A stretch of 64,000 nt of DNA. Origin: Lepas anatifera. Lineage: Eukaryota > Arthropoda > Thecostraca > Lepadidae. Shown here in pieces: positions 1 through 12,100 of the stretch. Made by a program: the position numbers and the translations under genes. The notes under the pieces were generated by a model. The model saw only the letters and a list, made by a program, of their open reading frames with translations. It did no database searches and was not told the DNA's origin. Location of the stretch: positions 124,001-188,000 of the forward strand of contig JAOTON010001575.1 of assembly GCA_034440635.1 (NCBI GenBank), in the 5' to 3' direction. Within the stretch, counting starts at the first letter, position 1. Every line of letters begins with the position of its first letter.

Positions 1-3000
1 ATTCATTGCGTGGGCTACTCGTCCCCTGCACATCTCTTCCACTCCTTTTTAAAAATGAGCCAAGTTCACTAGTGTTCGGTTATTTGAAACTAGGTAGTGC
101 AGGGTGGGAGCCCAGTCAAGAGTTTCAGACGTTTTATTCTTTCACGCCCAAATTACCATATCTTACGAATATTTCACGTCACACAATTTGTTAGCTTTTA
201 TATACCTCTTACAGAGGAAAATTAAATTTAACGAATCATCAGACTTATTAGCCATTTTTCGGCAGAAATAAAACAATTTCCATTATTTTCAATAAATATT
301 ACCCCTAAATCATCACAGGCTAGAAATGCATCAAGATGTCTTGTTCCCTTTCAGGGGCTTTTCGAATATGACCTTAGCGACGGGAGGAGGAAACGGGTCT
401 GCCATTTGCTACCTCGGTGCCGGGGGAGGGGAGTCTGGTTTTTGCTGACGATTGCTGACGGGAAGGGGGGGGCAAGGAGATCATTAGAACGTATTGTTTT
501 TCCTTGAATGGCTCAATTTTTCCTTGTCTCAATTTTGCTATTAGTGGGATTTTTGTTACATGATGAAGGATGATGCTGTTACGTGATGATACAAAGCAAG
601 AGAATTGAATATTAATTTGAATTATAATTGAACGGTATTTCTCAGTGTAAGAAAATCATGGGCTGGTCTGGAATTGCTTCATTGATTGATACTCGCGGTA
701 TTATGGATGGCGCTGTGTAAGTGTCCATGATTATTTTTAGTAGCTCTTTGGCCCCCAGACATAAATAGTCACATTGCTGTAGTGATGATGTGGTGGATAG
801 GTGTTGCCACGCGCCGCGCCCCTGCGCCGTGCCTGGCTCGCCTTTGCGGCCTGCCTGGCTATCGGTGCTGGCCTGGTCTGCTCGCGACCGGCCGCGATAG
901 TGTGGTTGGAGCGGGCCGGAACCAATACAGGACTGATCTGAATCGCAGCCTGCCTGAGTCTGCCGTAATTTGGGGCACGTCCGGTTTATAAGTTTATAGC
1001 ATTCCCAATTTATAAGGGGTGGGTTTAAGGTTGTTTTTTGTTGGAACCAAAATCGTGAAGACATGGGTCTTCCAGTAATTGGCCTAAATAGGGGGAGGAT
1101 TGGAAATGACCCTTTCTCCCCCGGTCCGTACCTGAATACTTAACGGAAGAAACCGTCGTAAAATCTGAATTAAATTTTCGTGAATTTTCTACTTCTACGT
1201 TTTGTTTCACATTGTTTATCACATTGTTTTGAAGCAGAGGAAAACTTTGCTGACAAGAGGGGGGCATGAAATTGCTGAAAAATGGGGAGGGTGGGTTTGG
1301 GAACCCCAACATTTTGTTTACGTCTGTAAACAGCCTCTAAGTTGGAAACATCATCGCGATAACGTCTTATTGCACAATGAAAATAGCTAACACCAAAAAG
1401 ATGTTCGATGGAATAGAGTGCCACCGTGTCCCCTGGCTGTAAGTCGTCGTTTACTCTGGCATAAAGCTGTGCGAAGTCTACAACTACAAGCCATTGATCA
1501 CGCATGGTGTGAGCATCCCAACAATTCTCCAGGCCAGCGCAGGAAGCGGAACGGGTCCATCCCGACCTCGTGTTGTTTCGCCGCCGTGAAGCCATCGATG
1601 TCCGTAGTCATCGCTGTGGCGCCATTTAGCCTTGCCGCGGCTCTAATCTGTGGGAACCGGGGCCTGTCAGCCACGTTCGCCGCCCGCGGCGCCCGGCGGT
1701 CACTTTTGGCGGGAAATGCGCACAGAAATGGCGCGCTGGCTCAGTCCGCGTGCGTAACTTTTGTGGGGTATGTGCAATGGAGCCCTGAGGCCCCGCGTTC
1801 GGGGTGTTACACATTGGATTGGTATTTGGGCTCGGTCTGGGTAGCGGCCCCATGAGAATGTATAGATCACCTTGTCGGGGTTTTTGCGTAAAGAAGGTAT
1901 GGTGCTGGCGTGTTTGTAAGGGAACAGTTGGTGAGACTTGATTAATGGTAGCCTTTGTAACGTGTTTACCAAATTAGAGAACATCGGCGATTCGTACTTA
2001 AAGTTTTGAAGCCTTTTCAGGAGAGAATCCAGCCAGACGCTTGATAGACAGAAATTATCACATGTTCATGTGCGTTATGATTGACATCTGAGTACCTACC
2101 AGTTTCACATGATCTGCTCCATACAGATCCATGTTTCCATAGAAATTGTATCGCGTAAAATCTCCGAGAATAATCCTGTTGTCGATTCAAAGGCACTTTT
2201 ATAACTATAGCCAAGGTGTTTGACCAATTTGTAAGCCCAGAACTCTTCCATTAATAACTATATTGCTAACTACAGGGGCCACTGTGGGGGCAACCACTGT
2301 CGTTAACTACGAGCCAAGGTTTCGTGATTACTCAACTTATAACTCTCTGGTACTGAATTGCCACTATCACAGCACCTATCTAAAGCCTTAGAGATGTGAA
2401 ATATTCGGCTTTATTGCAGAAACTGTTTGAGCATGACGCCTCTCGTAGGTGTGGTGCCAGTACTCGTGCCGCTAGAATCATGACATAAATCATATGCTAA
2501 TGCTCGCTGACAGTAAGAATACGAGAATACCCCCATTTCGTGAGCGCAGTGTTCAGTGCAGCTGATCACGGCTAAGTGTAGCCATTTCGCATTTAACCCA
2601 CCGTATTATTCAGGGTGGAGTTTTCTGAGCCTCTACGCTCGTCGCTTTAGCTCAGACAGGAAACCGCTGGACGAATCTATGTAATACCATCTTCGCATTT
2701 TTGTGTTTTTTCCATAATTCAATGTCATTTCTGTGACTTCAATATATAAGGCTACTTCATTGATAATATACTATTTAGGCTTTCTCCTGGATGTAAAATT
2801 AAGCAAATTCGGATTGCTTGGATATTCGGACTTGGCCCTTCATCAGAATCTTCGGGTATGTGCAATATTTTTGAAACATTCTCAAAGATTGGAGACGACA
2901 GGCCAAATCACTTCACATAGTTTATAACCTGCTCCACGGTGTAACGCTGCGGAAATTATCGACTGTATGGTTACTTCCGCTGAACTCGATAAAAATCTGG

Positions 3001-5504
3001 CATTGGAGGTTAAAGAGCTACACGTTGGTACTTCTCCTGTTTTATTCATCCCTTAGTTCGAACACAGCCCTCGAATCTATCGGAATATTGATCTGATGGA
3101 TATTCTTAGCAACTCCACATGAGTGAGTGATGCCAACCTAGAAACATCATGCAATTTATTTTACTGTAACGGCATTTTTTCCAGCCAAACACGTTATTAT
3201 TTTTAGATCATACCATATAAACAATAAAATACATCGGCTAGTTTTGTATTTGCTCTTGCTGCCTGTCTTGTCCTCTCATCCACATGTTTCCACCATATCC
3301 CATTGTGACGCCACCTTTGCAGAGGTGCAACTTTTAGTTGGCACTATTCAACATATGCAACTATAAGGGGTATATACCGGCTCTTCAGTTTTTTTCTGTA
3401 TGTCTTGCTATCACTGCCTAACCTAGCCTTCACTGATTTATTCCTAATGGTTGGAGTTGTAGTTACCGGCATGTCTTACCAGAATCCTTCCCGGACAGAA
3501 ACCAAGATAGCTGCTCGATTGGCTGGGATCGAGACAGAACCTCACTTTTGTGAGTACCGCGGTGATCAAATTATTGGAAGAGTCCACACGTGAGATAGGG
3601 GTGTTCAATCTTTCAGGCCAAGACTTGAAATGGAGCAGACAACTAAAAGACATACGCATCTATGACGTTCCATACTCAGTCATAATCTACCACACACGGA
3701 TAAAATACAGGCAGGAAAACAAACAAAACGACTGAAACAAAAACGTAAAAATGCTAAAAACAGGTCATTAGCAATCAGTTGATGAGTTAGATTTAGTTGA
3801 TGAACTCGCCGCATTCATTACAATAGAAATACAAACTGTTCTCGCCAAAACGTGTCTGGTGCCAGTGCCGATCTTAGTCGAGTTTTGAAATGTGCTGTTC
3901 CTGGTTCAATGCCACACGTGGACTCGCAATTAGACCTACTGTTTCCATCGTTATATTTCTTCTTTGTCTCATTTGTATTGCCCTTATAATTAGAAGGAGG
4001 GTCTCAGAGGCATAAACATGGGGAATAACTGTGTGTGATCAAGGAGGGGGAGTGTGCAGGTATGTACCTGAACCCCCGGTTTTAATCAGAAGGTTTCCCG
4101 GTCTCAGCCCCGAAATAGGGGCTCTTGCCATCACCTAACACGCACCCCGCTGGGGCAATTCCCCCTCTTGGTTTTCCCCGGATAAGGCAAAAACGAAGTG
4201 ACGCAGAACAAGAAATCAGTCCTTTATCCTGATCATTTGCGCATCTCACAATTTTTAGGCCGGTTGTGTGAGCTATTGTCAGCGACCCGACCTCAAACCT
4301 AAATTACGAGTTTAAGCGGCGCCTAGCACGCCCACCGATGTTTGAAACTTTTCAATATGATGCGGCCATTAGGTCTATAATCTGCTATCTTGTATTTTGA
4401 TATTGTTAACCTAGGTGGGGTAATTTGGTCACCCCATTATAAGTCTACGGAGAAAATAGAAAGGGCTCTTTTGGTAAATACGGGAATATAAAACTGAAAA
4501 TGCTCAACTGTATTCTTGCCCAATCTTGACCAGTTGTTGACCATCTGGCCTCTAGGTCGTCGTAACTATTTAAACTTCCTATTATAAGCCATGTTGCAGC
4601 TTTATTTAGTATCTATATGACCATGCGTACCTTACCTTATGGATTATGACTATAGGTTTATATATATTCGTTTCATAAACAAATGCATAAATATTTGCTC
4701 TGCTCCACTGCGTAAACTAAGAGGGCAAACCACTGTTTTTGTAAGCCTATGACCTATTACCTATGCTGACCTATGTCCTCTGACAAAAATGCTTCGTTAA
4801 TTTTTGTTTAAACTTTTAACGCCGTTTTAGCTTTCCTGAATAATACAGGGCAATCGAGTCAAGTGTATAATGGCACCAGAATTAGTTGCCCCAAGTGTAA
4901 TTGTTTGCTCCTGGAGTGAGTCGGCTCTGATCAGAGTGAGGTTGAAAAACCACTGGCATCCTTATTTTCCGTTTTAGAAGCTCGTAGAAGAGGTTGTTGG
5001 CTTTAGGGACATCGAATTCCGGGAGGCAGGGTGTACAGTTTCGCACCTTGAAAAAGATTAGGGTGTGCAAAGTGTATTTTCCACGCTCGGTTTTTGCTTG
5101 ATCCAGAGATTTTTTGGGTGGCGCCCCCCCCCTCCCCCGGATTTGGGCGGTGCCTCCGACCAGTCTAGAGAAAATCGTGCCTTAACACTGCCTAACTGAA
5201 TAGGTAGGACCCTTTGTGTGAAATAGAGCCACTTTCACATATGAATTACGCCTCCTGACATCAAAGTCGCCCCATGGAGAGCAAATAGGCGCTCCCTAGG
5301 AGAGGAAAGGCGCCTCCTCTGGATAACCTTAGTAGACGCCCCTTGGAAGCCGAAGACTCCCCTGGGGAGGAAGGTGCCTCCCTCTCAAAAATCTTGCACA
5401 CCCGCTCGAAAATGGAATCCTCTGTACTTAGGTGGCTTTACATCCTGTCTTTGGGAGCTTTTCTCCCCAGTTCTGAATCCTATATAGAACGCAGCGGATT
5501 GATC
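1..5504. other. No gene recognised
   Basis: This is mixed AT-rich sequence with stops in all frames. Open stretches are short and none resembles a known protein or has credible exon borders. Locally GC-rich parts (about 800-960, 1,400-1,850 and 4,020-4,200) also give nothing recognisable. G- and C-runs near 5,120-5,400 contain repeated GGCGCCTCC-like words. Confidence 0.6.
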
Positions 5505-5692
5505 ATTATAACTGTTGAGGGTTAACGACACACAAACTGCTGAGGTTTTACGGCACCGCCATCTCTCGCCCTGCTGGGAGATATTAGGTGGATCATATCA
5601 ACTAACTCAGAGCCTCTACCGGGACTTGAACCCGGGACCTTTGGCTCAGGAGACTTTGATGCCATCCACTAAGCCACTATCCCTACGCAAGG
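5505..5692 (-). mobile_element. tRNA-derived SINE, same family
   Basis: On the minus strand it shows an A box (TGGCTTAGTGGATGG, 5,662-5,676) and a B box (GGTTCAAGTCC, 5,622-5,632) within a recognisable tRNA-like head. The body that follows contains the same ordered blocks as the 38-kb copy (TTTACGGC near 5,548 and CTCTCGCCC near 5,563). A possible diverged target duplication GGATTG[A/T]TC lies at 5,496-5,504 and 5,693-5,701. Read alone, the head could be mistaken for a tRNA gene, but the acceptor ends do not pair well and the body shows it is a SINE. Confidence 0.82.
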
Positions 5693-6179
5693 GGATTGTT
5701 CTCTCAACATTCTGTCGTATCGTGGGAAGTGCTAGAACTTTCCAGACTGAGGGATCACACTACACACTTATCGGAGCCGTGACTAAGGCTGCCTGTGTCC
5801 TTACTGGTGCAAAGTGTCTCTTCTAGGATTTCTTAGCATATGAGAACAGTTTAATGGGTAAGCTTTAGGGGGGGGAGAGGAAAAAAAGAGAAAAAAAAAA
5901 ATTAAAACTCTCCATCATCATATTGTTGCTTTGTTTTGCTAACGCATAGGATACTCGTATTTCCTTTCATTTGCTGCAAGCCCCTGATCCCCACATCCTT
6001 GTGTTATATAACAGCCATGTCCTAAGTCATTGAGGAACACTTTCGCACGCCCACTTTTACACCGTGTCTCATTCTCTCTCCATCAACGTGCTCGGATATT
6101 TTTGTACACTCCACGACAGCGCTGAAAACTGCCAACCAAACCATCCAAGTCCGCTGTGAACCATTCCCCATCGTCCTGC

Positions 6180-6530
6180 CCCGTACCTCTTGCAGTGGGG
6201 GGTGGAGCCTTTCTCAACATCTCCCCTCTCCACGGGAGTGGGGTCGCGCTGCGGGTAGAGGAGGGGGAGGGGGTAGCTCGCGCTGCGGCGGCGGCGACGG
6301 TGAAAGTTGCCTGGTGTCGGGCGCCTTCGATATACCAGTCCCTCTCGTGGCGGGCAGCGCGGTGGTTGTGTCTGGTGTTCAGCAGTGCTGCGCTGTTGCG
6401 GACAGCTGCGGAAGAGGACCGCAGAGACGGGGGCTGGTTCACTCTGTGGTGAGCTCAGAAGACGCTGCTGCACACACTGTTACCCCACCCACCGCCGCCG
6501 CCCACACACGGGATGAGGATACCCAAGGTA
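6180..6530. other. GC-rich, CpG-rich block; no gene assigned
   Basis: The block is GC-rich with many CpG and GCGGCGGCG runs and keeps several frames open on both strands, the plain effect of high GC. A donor-like CCCAAG/GTAGGT lies at 6,526. It could be a promoter or first exon of an unknown gene, but no downstream exon was recognised. Confidence 0.3.
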
Positions 6531-7719
6531 GGTCAGGTACTTTGCTAGATGACATTCTACACGGGTTTGATCTGTGTCCTACATCGTTTAGAAGAGCTCT
6601 AAAGAGCCAAAAACAGTGAGTATGATTATTTTAATGGAGTTCGTCTCTATTTGGATATCTCGAAATCGTTGACGTAAAAGATAGCGTCAATGCTGGCGTT
6701 TTTACGGAATGAACTAGACATTGATTAGAAATGCAATGTCTGGACTTAAATCTATTCATGTCACCCCCTAAACAAAACAAAATTTGTTGTGATTATAAAA
6801 GGGACAAATCCGGTAAAGGACTCATTACATCGAAGAGGGTGTGATATTACTCTCCCTTTTTAAAAGGCTAAAGCACTATTCCCACATCTATAACGACATA
6901 CCACATCTTCATATCCTAGAACACATGATTTTTGTCGGCGCACTTGGAGTTTGTCTGAATCATGTGTCCCAGCATTGTGGCAAATCCAGGATATTTGGCA
7001 CTAGTGTCGCGACGACGAGTCGCAAACCGGATACACCGCCTGTGTAGTCTGCCCAGTGAACTAGTAGGATTGACCTTGGTGCTATGAGTCAGTTCGGTGG
7101 CTCCACGGAGACGGACAGCAAAGTTAACACGTCCGTTTTGGCAACTGGTGATGAGTTATGTCTAGTGTTAGGGTAGCGGGGTGCTAAATTGGAAATTTTC
7201 GTTCCGGAATTGCTGTGGGCTGTTTTAGAGTTTCTTGTAATTTTTCCTGTAATTAGCATCGAGTAAGTGAAAAGGAGGTAAAAGTAACGTTTTTTGTTTG
7301 TAAATGTTTGCAAATTTTTCTGAATGAATATCGGGTACGACTGGATCTTCCTTGGATATATTCACAAGAACACAATCCCGCCCTACTTCACACGTTTTCT
7401 AGTCTACATCGCTGTGATTACTAAGCTTCGGTCAGGGTAATCATTCTTGTTTCGGGACTCTTATATGCATGAAATAACACTTTCGAATCGCTGTTTTCGT
7501 TTTGACAGCTTAGAAATTAAATGTGATGAGTTTATGCGTACTGGAATGGAATCGCATTGGATTTTCAAATGTTGTTTTGCGTCACCAATGAATTATTACT
7601 AAGCAGGAAGTATTTTGGAAGAGTGCCATTTTTGTCTGAAGTATTATGGAAACATTTAGCTCATCTTTCATGAACTATTTCATGGTCGTATTCATGAATG
7701 TTTTGTACATTATATGATG

Positions 7720-7724
<5 letters not shown>

Positions 7725-7781
<57 letters not shown>
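7725..7781. repeat. (TA)n microsatellite
   Basis: This is an uninterrupted run of about 28 TA dinucleotides in an AT-rich surrounding. Its translation gives a Tyr-Ile run that should not be taken for a protein. Confidence 0.98.
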
Positions 7782-7783
<2 letters not shown>

Positions 7784-9079
7784 TATTTTTATATTATATA
7801 ATATTAACATGAATATTTCATATTCATGTTCGCTTCTGGCTTTCTGCACATAAACCGTCGCTGATGGCTCCTCCCTCCGAAACAAAAGATCCTGGTCATG
7901 TCACCGTCTCCGTCGCTACTCGGGTCGTGTGTGCTGGGCCGTGCCACTTGGACTCGCGGTCGCTCCGTCACGTGGGGTGTGGTCCATCGGAGACCCAGAC
8001 GACGTGCGAGCGTCGGAAAAAGAAAGCGGCTCCGTCGCAATTGGCACGTGACCGATGGGATTCGACCAGACTGCGAGTTGGCGGAGCTAGCCGATTAGGA
8101 GAGGTCGCTTTGGCGAAAGAAACTGCTAAAGCGACTACTGATTAGGTGGAGCTTCGGGGAAAGGTTATCGATGGTTTTAAATCGTCGCACTGTTTAGGAC
8201 GTTATCACTGCTGGATAGTCGTTAGATTAGCCTTGTTCATGCATTTTTATTTCGGGGTGACAAACTCATGGGCCTTGGAGAAGCTCGACTGTATAAAAAA
8301 GGCCTCGAACACTTCCCCTGTATGAGGACTTGACTCTTCTCAACTCTTCAACTCAACTCTTCTGTTGGCGATTGCACTTTTCATTAGACTTGGAGATCAC
8401 TCAATGGTAGTTCATATTCGGATAGTGCCGCGATCGCAAAGTTAAATTTTGTGCCACTATTGTATGTGGGAGGTACCTGAATCAAATCTGACCTCTGGCA
8501 GTCTTTTCTTTGACCACCTCCTACCCAGGAGATAGCAGCTAACTGGGCAGTGCTCGCATTTACATGGGAGTTGCACTGACCATCCAGCGATCTTTTTCTT
8601 GGGAGCACGGGCTTGATTGGTCTTTAAATAGATCCACCGGTCTGGTGGCGCGCCCCGAGGGCACGGCCTCGCCGCGTGTCACCGGAGCAGTCCTCTGTTC
8701 TGCCGGGACCAAGAAATTTGGAAAGTCCTACCGTCTAATACGATGGGGCGTGTGACAGAGAGAGCACGGACACGACTGTTCCGCTAGGGCTCCGCCATTA
8801 AGTGGAATCCCTACCCGTTTGCGGACGCAGGGGAGGGGGCATTCCGGCCATGCCCCCAAAGCGCTGAAGGGGGCAATTATCTTTTGCTTCCCCAACGCGG
8901 AAATTAAAAGGTGTTCACTAGGTTGTAGAGCAAAAATCGCTCCCACCACCCCCCGGAGGAGGCCGGGTTTGCCCAAACTCGGGTCAGTCCCTACCGTTTT
9001 TAGTCTGTTGCATAAGTATTGTTCAAATCATATGGTATTGCACAGTCCAGAACAGAGAAATTTTAATTACCATTGTTGT

Positions 9080-9125
9080 GGTTTAACGAAGCACCAAATG
9101 CCAAGATTATACGGCGTTGCTATTC
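9080..9125 (-). mobile_element. 3'-body fragment of the same SINE family
   Basis: This 46-bp stretch matches the non-tRNA end of the 38-kb SINE, sharing GGTTTAACGA, then ACCA, then CCAAG.TTATACGGCGT.GCTA. No tRNA head follows, so it is a 5'-truncated or decayed copy. Confidence 0.6.
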
Positions 9126-12100
9126 AGAGGCTCCGCCGGACTTGAGCACCAGATCATCATAATCATATATCCTAATACCTAATCAGCACCGTTCCTAATC
9201 ATCATAATTGGGGTCTGAGGACATCCCGTGATGATATATTTGAGAATTACGTATTCAGATTTTTTTGATACACCCTTTTTGTCGCGATATTCTTTCAAAC
9301 TTATGCTTGTTAACTACGAGCTTGAAAGGGGTTGGGGTTTTTCACCTCTCCTTCGAAAACAATTGTTACGGTGATTTTAAAACATTTCAGAAGAGATCTA
9401 CAAACCCAATGTTCCATCGCCACTTTCACAATGGCCTTGCTCTCGTCTGAGACGAATATCAGTGGATATTCAATAGTGTCTTCCCTGCCTCATGCTTATT
9501 TCCCGGACCCCGGTGACAGATAGCGTGTAAGAGGCTCACCAATGCACGTAAACATACTATTTTCAATTCAAACGACATATCTGTCGTGACTAGTTCTTGC
9601 ACTGTTGCCAGCCCACCTCCCCAATGCAAGCTGCAGGCTTTGCTGCAGGGCCGTGAATGGGATTCCCTTACGCAAGACTTTCTAAGAACGCTGCCCTGGC
9701 TGATAACGTTTGCATAACGCATGAAGACGCAGAAGCAGCTCGTCCAGCAGCCACTGTGGCAATACCTCCTACTGTTCAACTCAACATCATGGCTGATAAT
9801 GTCAGAGCCGCATTTTGTGGTTGTTATGCTTGCTTATCATCAGTCACTAAGTGATGATCGTTACATATTTTGCATTATCATATAGGACTTTGCGTAATCT
9901 TTGGTATTCATTGTTCTTGGGTATTGATTGTTTTTATTATACAATATATGGTGTTAAAAAAGTTGATTGGTTTTACGGTGCTGTAGCTTTGGGATTGATT
10001 ATTAGTCGTTAAGATGTTTTTTTGGCATGTGTCCTTGAAACCCAGGCTGGTACTCATGTGATGACCAATGATTCTTTCCATCGTCTATTATACTAATTTG
10101 ATGAATTTGATGAAGGGCTGTGCCTTGTATATAGTCACTTTATTTTACTAAATTTTACATCCCGGATTCGAGGCAGTAGGTCAAATAACTACAAGCAAGA
10201 AGACAACTAAAATTACTAGCATATAATCAAGAGTATTCATTGGTGGTATTATGCAATCTAGAGTATTCATTGTGAATAAATATACCAAAAGTACTGAACA
10301 TCTGTAATATTTGCGCTGATGATAATTTCCTTACTTTGTGAGTTTCTTAAAAAATACGTTCCCTCGTTATTCGTTTCCGCAAACCTTTCACTCAGTAGGG
10401 TTATCCTCATTTTTCCGGGGACAAATTGAAAGATTCTATATATGTCATGCATCATATGGTATGATCTGATAGAGTTATGTTAACTTTGACTGCTAAAGTA
10501 GCTTCACCTCACCATCCTGTGTATTTTGGGTTTTCTCTTTCATTCGTAAGTGAGAAATCCGATCTCTCACATAGATAGGTCTGCATAATTTGTTTCAACC
10601 TTGAACTCGGCTCCGCAGTCACTTCGTTGGTATAAGGGATTCCTCGTCATTACAATATATCCACGTCTTTCGAATTCCACAGTGTTTTCACATTTATATA
10701 CTAACCTGTCTTTGCAGGCAGTTAAATGTTGTGATGGAATTCGTCTCAAATACATATTATCTGACTGCTTGAACAGATTTGAAACAATTGTAAACACTTG
10801 GCCTTTGTGACCTGAAAATTGGTTTGTCATTAAAAATTCACCACTAATTCCATTCATTAAAAGAAACTGACGCAGCTATGATAACCGTAACACTGTTTTG
10901 AATAGTTCAAATTCTCCCTGTTTCAACGAGTGTCGAACGCTCACTCAACTTGGTAAGTACCAAACATTTTTCAGACATTTTAGTTGAAAACTACTTGCTT
11001 TGGCGACCTGTAGCTCGCCGCTGCAAAGCCATCAACCATCAAAGTATTCATCCGCTGCGTGGCGGCAGCATCTCATCAGCTGCGCGTGGCGGCGAAAGTG
11101 GCGCCGCCGGCCGCAGCATCCTTTTAGCCTCCATAGCCGGGTCATGGTGTGACCCGGTATTGTCTTCTTTCAGTTCGCGCTCCACTGCACTTGCGCCGGT
11201 GTCACGTGCAAGAGAATCACCGCAACGCGGCGCCCGGAGGAATGGCGGATCCAGGGAAGGGAGGGAGGGGGATGAAAACAAAATATTTGCCCCAATTTTT
11301 TCATTTGTCGCCAATTTTCTTCCAACACTGCTTTTTCGTGATTTTAGACTTTGTCTGCCCCCTCCCCCTCCTAAACGCCAGTCTAGATCTGCCGCTGGCA
11401 CTGAATGGGATTGAACGGAGAACTCATTCGCGGCGATTGACCGGGCAGTGCATGGTTGTTGTGATCTAGATGGAAACACATGCCAACCACATGGGGTCGT
11501 CCAGACATATCGGTCATGGTTGATCCAGTCTTAAGGCCTCCAGGAGCATGTTGAAGGCCGAGTTAGAATCCCTGTAGGCTATTTCCTCGCCAGTTTTGTC
11601 TATTTTTATATTGTTGTTCTGACTGTTGTCAGTTCATAAGTCATCATGGACTTTCAGACCGACCCACCACCTGACCAACTCCACAATGAGGTTGATTTAA
11701 AGCGTTAACGTCCAAGCAGGACGCCGCCCCGCTTACCCCTCACCGTTCCCGACCTACGTTTAAACTTAGCCCAGCGTCTCAACCGACCCACCTGCTCACG
11801 CCACTGCAGCTCTCGCCGCCCAACCTCCAGTAACTTTATCGCTTCTCGGGCCTGTGACAGCAGTAGTGGTAGTGCTCAGTATATCATTGTAGGCTTACGG
11901 TGGTGTTATGCCTCTGTGAGCCGCTGCAGCCTCCTGGGGGTTATTGCTATGTGTCGCCATGCAGTCGCTGTAAACCCTCCCGTGTTGGTGCTGTAAGCTC
12001 TCCCTTCAGTGGGGCAGTGCTAGTGTATGTGCTGCGGTGCAGTCTCCAGAATGGCCGTGGCGCTGCAGTCTCCTTTCATATGACACGTGTGGAGATTGGA

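Noticed and set aside
5611..5690. Functional tRNA gene on the minus strand
   Set aside because: A and B boxes are good, but the acceptor stem does not pair and the sequence continues into a body shared with other copies, so it is a SINE.
10567..10857. 96-codon minus-strand frame with fairly normal amino-acid composition
   Set aside because: No recognisable domain, no splice context and no neighbouring exon; too short to support alone.
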